Of a DNA stretch of 64,000 nucleotides, positions 58,346-64,000 are shown piece after piece. Source of the DNA: Anastrepha obliqua (lineage: Eukaryota > Arthropoda > Insecta > Diptera > Tephritidae). Position 1 is the stretch's first letter. Every line of letters begins with the position of its first letter. The DNA lies in NCBI RefSeq assembly GCF_027943255.1, contig NC_072895.1:41452001-41516000 (forward strand). The letters are read 5' to 3'. Made by a program: the position numbers and the translations under genes. Under the pieces are notes generated by a model. The model was not told the DNA's origin. It made no database searches and saw nothing but the letters and a program-made list of their open reading frames with translations.

Positions 58346-59870
58346 GGGTGGACAGTGGCATGCACTTTCCCATGGCATGCGTCGAATATACAAATTTTCA
58401 GAATCTCCCCCTTTCACGCCCTCTATCTCCATCTGGCTCTCTTTCCCTGCACATATAAATTGAAATGTCAACTAATTTCGGCGGAAACATAACACAGCCA
58501 AACAAGAGCAATAAAATTTGTAGTAAAATAAAAATTTTTACACTGCAATTGCTGACGCGTTTGTAGTTTGCTGCTGTCACCAATCAAACGCCTGAAGGTT
58601 TTACAGCAGTTTGCAGTAGTTCACTAGGGTATTACTTAAATTGTAATTGTAAATGAAAAGAAAAGAAATACGCTTGCCAATGTAGCTAAATGCTTAAAAT
58701 CAACAAAATCATATTTGGCCTCTTACCACGACATCCCACCATCTCTACAGCGAACAGGTTTTCAGGTTCTCAGGACAATAGCCCCAGCGGCTAGTTGCCT
58801 AGGTTAGGTTAGGTTGATATGGTTGCCCAGGGAATGGGCACACTTGGACAAGAAGGATTCGTCCTTTGTGAAGCCATTATGGAGGGGTGAGGCGGGAGAG
58901 AAAGACCGATGGGATACAGGGAGAGGGCGGGGAGAGATGATGCTAGGATGGTTAGGAGCGTGTGGATTACGAAGTTGCCTAACTAATCGTCCAGTTATAT
59001 CGCGTGACTGTACAATTAACCAAATTTTCTTTTTCATCAATTAAATCTTTTAATGGACTTTGAAGTTTCAAAAAACTCAATATTACAATAAAAAATGTTT
59101 TTAATATAAATACTTAAACTCGCTAACTATTATTAGTGTAAGCATGAAATGAAAGAAAATATTTTCGACTATTAAAAGATGTTTCTTCCGTTGCGCGGGG
59201 TCAAATATATCATAGTACAACCATGTCCTTTGAAAAACGGGTCCATAAATATCAATGAAATATCTTAATGAATTGTTAAGGAATATAGATATGCTAAAGA
59301 TTTTGGTTAAAAATAAAACCGTTAACTGATTTTTTTTTATAACTGACTGATGGTTTATTTAGAAGTAAATTTGGACTTCAAGCATCTACTTATTAAAGGT
59401 TATATTAGACATTTCGCGCAAGAACTGATGCGTTGCTATAAGCAGCATTGCCTTTTAAAAGTAACATTTTAACAAAAGGTATATATGTATTTGTAGTAAT
59501 GAAAACCTCCACTTCGTTCTTCTCACAATTTTGTAAAAGATCAAAATAAATAGTTGAACTATTCACCTAGGAAGTAAAGTATACGCAGTGGATACCCCTG
59601 CATACGTTTCCCCTAAGAAACTTTATAGAGCTTTAAAAACGTTTATTGTTGAGAAAATGAACATATATAACACATAACGACATATAACATTTATAAACTT
59701 ACGTGCATATACAAAGTTTCTTGGAAAACAAAAGAGTTGAAAGAGGTGAAAAATTGTATTATTCAGTAGTCTCTGAAGAACATTGGCTCTTGGTGTATTA
59801 AATAGCTTTTTCGGACAAAAACTGTAACAAAAACTACGATAAATATCTTCTCGAATAGTCAAACCGCTGA
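58346..59870. other. unassigned stretch
   Basis: A GC-richer patch at 58780-58990 begins with AGGTTAGGTTAGGTTG and looks like part of an unclassified repeat. The rest is AT-rich. Confidence 0.4.
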
Positions 59871-60175
59871 AGATAGTTTACTCAGATCAAAGTGTGCTCC
59901 GGAATGCCTGGCATCTCTAAATGATATTAGCACCATCTTCAAGGTCAGCCTTACATATATGGGTTCCGTGACAAAGAAATATTGAAGGTAATTATAAGAC
60001 CGATGAGCTGACCAGAAAGAGTACTAATCTTCCACTGCTTGAAAACAGAGGTAATATCCCAATTTCTATGGCAACTTGCAAATTAAGGATAAAAGATAAT
60101 ATTCTCCAGGAGGCCAAACAGTTACACAATGGTACCACAGCTGAGTTGGCTATTCTAAAGTGACTGCCACAAAAA
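59870..60175 (+). mobile_element. LINE RNase H fragment
   Basis: Frame-shifted peptides KCAPECLASLNDI and WVP.QRNIEGNYKTDELTRK (about 59960-60020), then NLPLLENRGNIPISMATCKL and NILQEAKQLHNGTTAEL, match the RNase H end of I/jockey-group LINEs. They are related to the fragment at 21.3-21.8 kb (GHRNIEGNE). Both ends truncated. Confidence 0.65.
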
Positions 60176-60439
60176 CCTAATCTAACCCTTTGACACCCTG
60201 TTCAAGTAAAAACACCAGCGAAATTGTGACTTGGGAATGTTAGTAGTATCCTTCTTAGAGCTTTGTTAATTTTTAAGTCAATTTTAAAATTACGCAATTG
60301 GAATAGAAGTACCCGTTTTTATTGCTAAGAAGATTCGCCAGATCTTTCGTTTAGCTTGCGGCCAGCTTTGTATCTCGATAACGCTTGGTGTCAAGTCTAG
60401 CGATTGCGAAAGAGTATCTTATCTAACCTAACTACCACC

Positions 60440-60560
60440 AATCCCTAGAAGCCTCTGAGCCGACAGAGAGGCAGCTCGTTGTGGATGACTTCCTTCCAGC
60501 TCCACCAAACACCCTTCACGATTTTTTGTTTTATAGACATTTTCGACGATTTGCTCAATA
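60440..60560 (-). mobile_element. small mariner fragment
   Basis: On the minus strand MSIKQKIVKGVWWSWKEVIH then NELPLCRL resembles the KV.LCVWWDWKGIIHYELLP block of mariner transposases. Only this block is recognisable. Confidence 0.45.
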
Positions 60561-62125
60561 GATACCTATTATTTCGAAAGCGGTACGCAATTAAATTAAA
60601 CTCTAGCGTGGTTTTCAGCACCCTAGATTTACTGGGAAACATTAAAAAAAAAACTGTAGCGCCTCAACATTTTGACAAGTTTGTCGAGGATTTTTATATG
60701 AAGTGTATGTGCACGACCGTGAAGGAAAAAAAATTATAAAAAATCAACCGTATTTTTTGGCACCTATAAACTTGCGTTCGATTGCACTAGAATTGAATTG
60801 GTAGTGACGAACCAACGCATTCGATTATGGCGGCCGACGTTCTCCACTTATATGTGGGTTATATTTCAAAAACTTCAAACTCTTTTTTTAACATTGTGGG
60901 ATATTCCACCAAACGTAATTTACATCGGTTTTATTTGACCGATCTTAGCATCTCAATTTATGAAAATTCAAATCATCAAGGGCTAAAAACCCTAATACTG
61001 CCAACTCACACACAAAGTTGAAAGAATTGTATGTTCCTGAATTTATTTGACCTTTCGCTAAAAGCATTCCCCGAGCGTTCCGCCCAAAATTGATGCACTT
61101 CTTTGTATATCATTCCAAATACCTCGTTTCATTGTTGTTTGCTTTATATGTCAAATGGATTTAACAACATGCCCCGACGGAGTTATATGTGTATGTGCAT
61201 GTATAAAATATATGTGTATGCAAAGTTCCGACGCTTTGCTGCAGCAAGTAAAGTAAAATAAACTTTTTAGCCGTTCACATGCATTCCGTCAAAAAAAAAA
61301 CTCAACGAACAAAAAAGCACAAGGCGGTAAATCGAAATTGTTACGTAGGCGTTATGCGGCATTCAAAAATAAATAAAGTATTTTATGTTTTTTGCACCAC
61401 CACAAAACACTTTTTCGCAAAATTATTAACTATAAATGCATTTCTGGTGAAGAACTAAGCAAATATCGCTTAGCAACCAGCGTATTTACCGGGTATGACG
61501 CCAGCTCCCTTTTACTTATTTCAAGGATTCAAATTACCATTTCGAGGCATTTGTTTTCAGTCAATAGAAGACATAAAATGATCGTGCACTAAAGTCAATT
61601 TTGGAAATTTTTTAAACTTATTATTCTAGAAGAGTCCTATTTTTAAGCCGACAAAATAAATTTATATAAATGATAAATATTTTGTGTTTCGCTTATCAAT
61701 TCCAGGTGCTTTATTAGGACACATTCGATCTATACGAGCGCATATTCAGCGGCAAAAATAACTAAGAGCATTGCGATTTTTTTTTATAGTTTTTATTATT
61801 TACAATAATTTTCGAGTTAGTATTTTTCATCTAAATTGTGAACTGCTTACTGTGAAATTTTTGAAAAATTTCGAAGACGCAGAAAAATGGCTCATTAAAT
61901 TTTATTAATATAAAAGGAAGTTTTAAGTGCCTGAAAAATCGCTTCATTTTATTCCATATAATCTTCCAATAAATCTTCTTGTGGAAAAATCGCAAGACCG
62001 TTTGCAAAAAAATTAAAAGGAATCAATTCCAGTTTTTATAAATTTTACTAGTTGTATGTAAAAAACCGCAAGAGCTGTCACCAAAAAAAAGCACATTTTA
62101 ATCAATCGGATTATTTGGACGCTTA
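60561..62125. other. AT-rich, nothing recognised
   Basis: TATG microsatellite-like sequence at about 61186-61220. No gene. Confidence 0.4.
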
Positions 62126-62129
62126 AAAC

Positions 62130-62275
62130 TTGCGCTTACCACTAAAATTTTATGAACAATAAAACTGCTTTGCTGAAAGTTTCTAAGAATTCAGATTACA
62201 AGTTTAAAATTGAGGTGAACATTTTTTTAATTTTTCTAAATTTTTTATGAAATCTAATAGTTTTATTTAAATATT
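62130..62275 (+). repeat. AT-rich dispersed repeat, diverged copy
   Basis: AATAAAACTGCTTTGCTGAA, AAGTTTAAAATTGAGGTGAA and TTTTTCTAAATTTTTTATGA align in order with the block at 57.9 kb. Confidence 0.4.
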
Positions 62276-62630
62276 ATTGGTTTCTATAGCTTTGGCTAAG
62301 GATGAATAGTATTAAAAAAAATAATAATAAAAAATATTAACAAAAAAATTGTTTCTCGAAAATTATTGTTAATATTAGATTTAAATTAAATTCAACTTAA
62401 AGTGAAATAAATTTAGATTTAAATTTATAACTACGGAATAAATTTTGCATAGTCGGATCCATCTAGAGATCGTATTAGTTTAAGAAGGACAATACTATGT
62501 ATTACTAAAAAAAATAACAAAACAACTTTAATACGAAAAACACTGTAAATATAAATCAAAATCAACAGGCCCTCAGTTATATACACTATACATAGGCAGG
62601 CGCACAGAAATATAATGTACAAGTGTACCT

Positions 62631-63197
62631 ATGTGCATTAGGCCGGGTCGATTTGTGGGGAGGCAAAAAAATCGCCCATTGCTCTGTGAAAATCGTATTC
62701 TAGGGATCAAAATAAGAAACTGTGCCGAAGGAACCATACCTCCAAAACGAATTCTGATGTCCCCCAATTTGGGTCGAAAAAAAACGCCCATTGCTCTGTC
62801 ATTGCTCTGTGAAAATCATATTCTAGGGATCAAAATAAGAAACTTTGCCGAAGGAATCATACCTCTAAAACGAATTCTGATGACCCCCAATTTGAGTCGA
62901 ACTTTTTAGTTTCTTTTCTATAACTCACATTCATTCATTTACATATGTTCTGACTAAATAAATTTCTTAAGAGAAAAAATATATAATATTATAAATAAAT
63001 AAAAATAAAGAAAAAACATAGCCATTTAGCTGATTTTTTCATGTAAAATCCAAAAATGGTGATATTTTTAAATTGGGGGACATCAGAATTCGTTTTAGAG
63101 GTATGGTTCCTTCGGCAAAGTTTCTTATTTTGATCCCTAGAATACGATTTTCACAGAGCAATGAGCGATTTTTAAATCGACCCGCCCTAATGTGCAT
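62631..63197. mobile_element. hAT-like MITE with 8-bp TSD
   Basis: ATGTGCAT at 62631-62638 and 63190-63197 flanks a 551-bp unit. Its ends TAGGCCGGGTCGATTT and, inverted, TAGGGCGGGTCGATTT differ at one base. Inverted similarity extends over about 115-135 bp (GAAAATCGTATTCTAGGGAT; AAAACGAATTCTGATG). The left arm is followed by a second, tandem copy of itself offset by 123 bp, with a small extra repeat of ATTGCTCTGTC. No transposase. An 8-bp duplication and TAGGG-type ends point to the hAT superfamily. The open frames at 62573-62909 and 63073-63315 are by-products of the arms. Confidence 0.88.
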
Positions 63198-64000
63198 ATA
63201 TACGAAAACTCTTAAGTGTATGCGAGCACAAAGTTTTGTTCACCACCGCATACGCCGCGTTACCGCGTTGCCCCTAAATGTATGCTTTTACATTGTATGT
63301 CGCGAATGTAATTAATTCCATTTACACTTGCATGTACATATAGCTGGCATAAAACAAAAAAATACCAGAATACTAAAAACCGATATACTATTTTTACACC
63401 AAAAAAGTGTCGTTCGAAAAATCAACACCAATAATAGCAAATAGTTTCATTGCAACAACAATACCAACTTCAGTCACAGTGTCATTGGCAATTTGCAGTT
63501 AAGATAGTCAATGTTTTAGTGACGACATGCTTTTAGCTGTAAGCGATCGGAATCGCTTCGACTGAGATACAATACGGTTGGCATTTATTTGTTATGACTT
63601 TCCGTTTACACATACATACATATTTATCACAAATGCATAGTTACGCATACACAAAATGCATGTGAAAATGCTATTAAAATTTTTGCTATGCTATTAAAAT
63701 TTTTTATCAAATTTTTCTCTGTTCGAAATTATAATATTAATATAGAGAGTGAGTGACACCATATTTTATTTTTTTATTATATTTAATATCTTTTCACTTT
63801 AAATTTATTTCATTTTACAATAAAACCCACATGAATACGAGTTTCTAACTTTGTCGAATATTTCCAATTTCTATTTCACATAACTTACTCAGCATTTTTA
63901 GAGAATTTCAAGCACCTTTCTAGAAAATTTGTGCCGCCGTCAGGCAAAAATAAATTATCAAAATTCAAAAAGTATTTTGAGCCACTACGAGCTTTAGAGT
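63198..64000. other. AT-rich end of window
   Basis: ACATACATACAT-type microsatellite near 63609. Nothing coding recognised. Confidence 0.4.

Noticed and set aside
58799..58816. TTAGG-like telomeric repeat (AGGTTAGGTTAGGTT)
   Set aside because: Only about three units, embedded in a larger GC-rich repeat-like patch; such strings are common inside insect repeats, and flies lack TTAGG telomeres.
62573..63315. Open frames with a repeated peptide (CENHILGIKIRN)
   Set aside because: The repetition comes from the duplicated arm of the hAT-like MITE; the frames cross its borders and have no domain.
1..64000. LTR retrotransposon, endogenous virus or Polinton
   Set aside because: No long direct repeats, gag-like zinc knuckles, protease or integrase motifs were seen. 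All RT fragments are of non-LTR type.

Overview
The window looks like intergenic or intronic DNA of a higher fly, most probably a tephritid fruit fly. It is AT-rich, with TATGTA and TG microsatellites and CAA runs. It holds many mariner-type transposases whose acidic-residue spacing (41 residues between the second and third catalytic Asp) matches the DD41D 'rosa' mariners first described from tephritids. I recognise no intact host gene, tRNA or rRNA gene. Almost every coding signal is a decayed transposable element. The organism call is an inference from element content.

Layout. 0-9 kb: a DD41D mariner carrying an 87-bp LINE insertion, two more DD41D fragments, a back-to-back mariner fossil (2.9-3.7 kb), a LINE reverse-transcriptase piece joined to a SINE (3.7-4.7 kb), a dispersed mariner fossil (5.7-6.9 kb) and a maT-like DD37D element (7.9-8.9 kb). 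9-13 kb: AT-rich sequence without identified genes. 13.2-15.4 kb: a piggyBac-like MITE with TTAA flanks and a nearly complete DD34D mariner with 28-bp perfect terminal inverted repeats (TIRs). 15.6-17 kb: a 75-78 bp AT-rich minisatellite. 18.2-21.9 kb: a jockey-like LINE end, a DD41D element with both TIRs, a mariner fossil and a LINE RNase H end. 23.2-25.3 kb: a DD41D element that is complete except for two adjacent stop codons, then a deleted relative. 26.0-27.0 kb: a mariner with TIRs of about 185 bp. 30-37 kb: LINE fragments and another mariner. 37-49 kb: four long SINE copies, a second TTAA-flanked MITE, an R1-like LINE end, a mariner split by a SINE, and a DD37D fossil. 51-56 kb: a DD41D element split by a LINE, a 543-bp DD41D deletion derivative, and a 1.9-kb RTE-like LINE. 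57-64 kb: AT-rich dispersed repeats, small LINE and mariner fragments, and a hAT-like MITE with 8-bp target duplications.

The most interesting structure is a tRNA-like SINE family (eight copies or fragments) whose 3' tail resembles the 3' tail of the RTE-like LINE at 54-56 kb, suggesting a LINE-SINE partnership. Several insertions show target-site duplications (TSDs) and nesting, so relative ages can be read directly. Nothing in the window looks capable of autonomous transposition.
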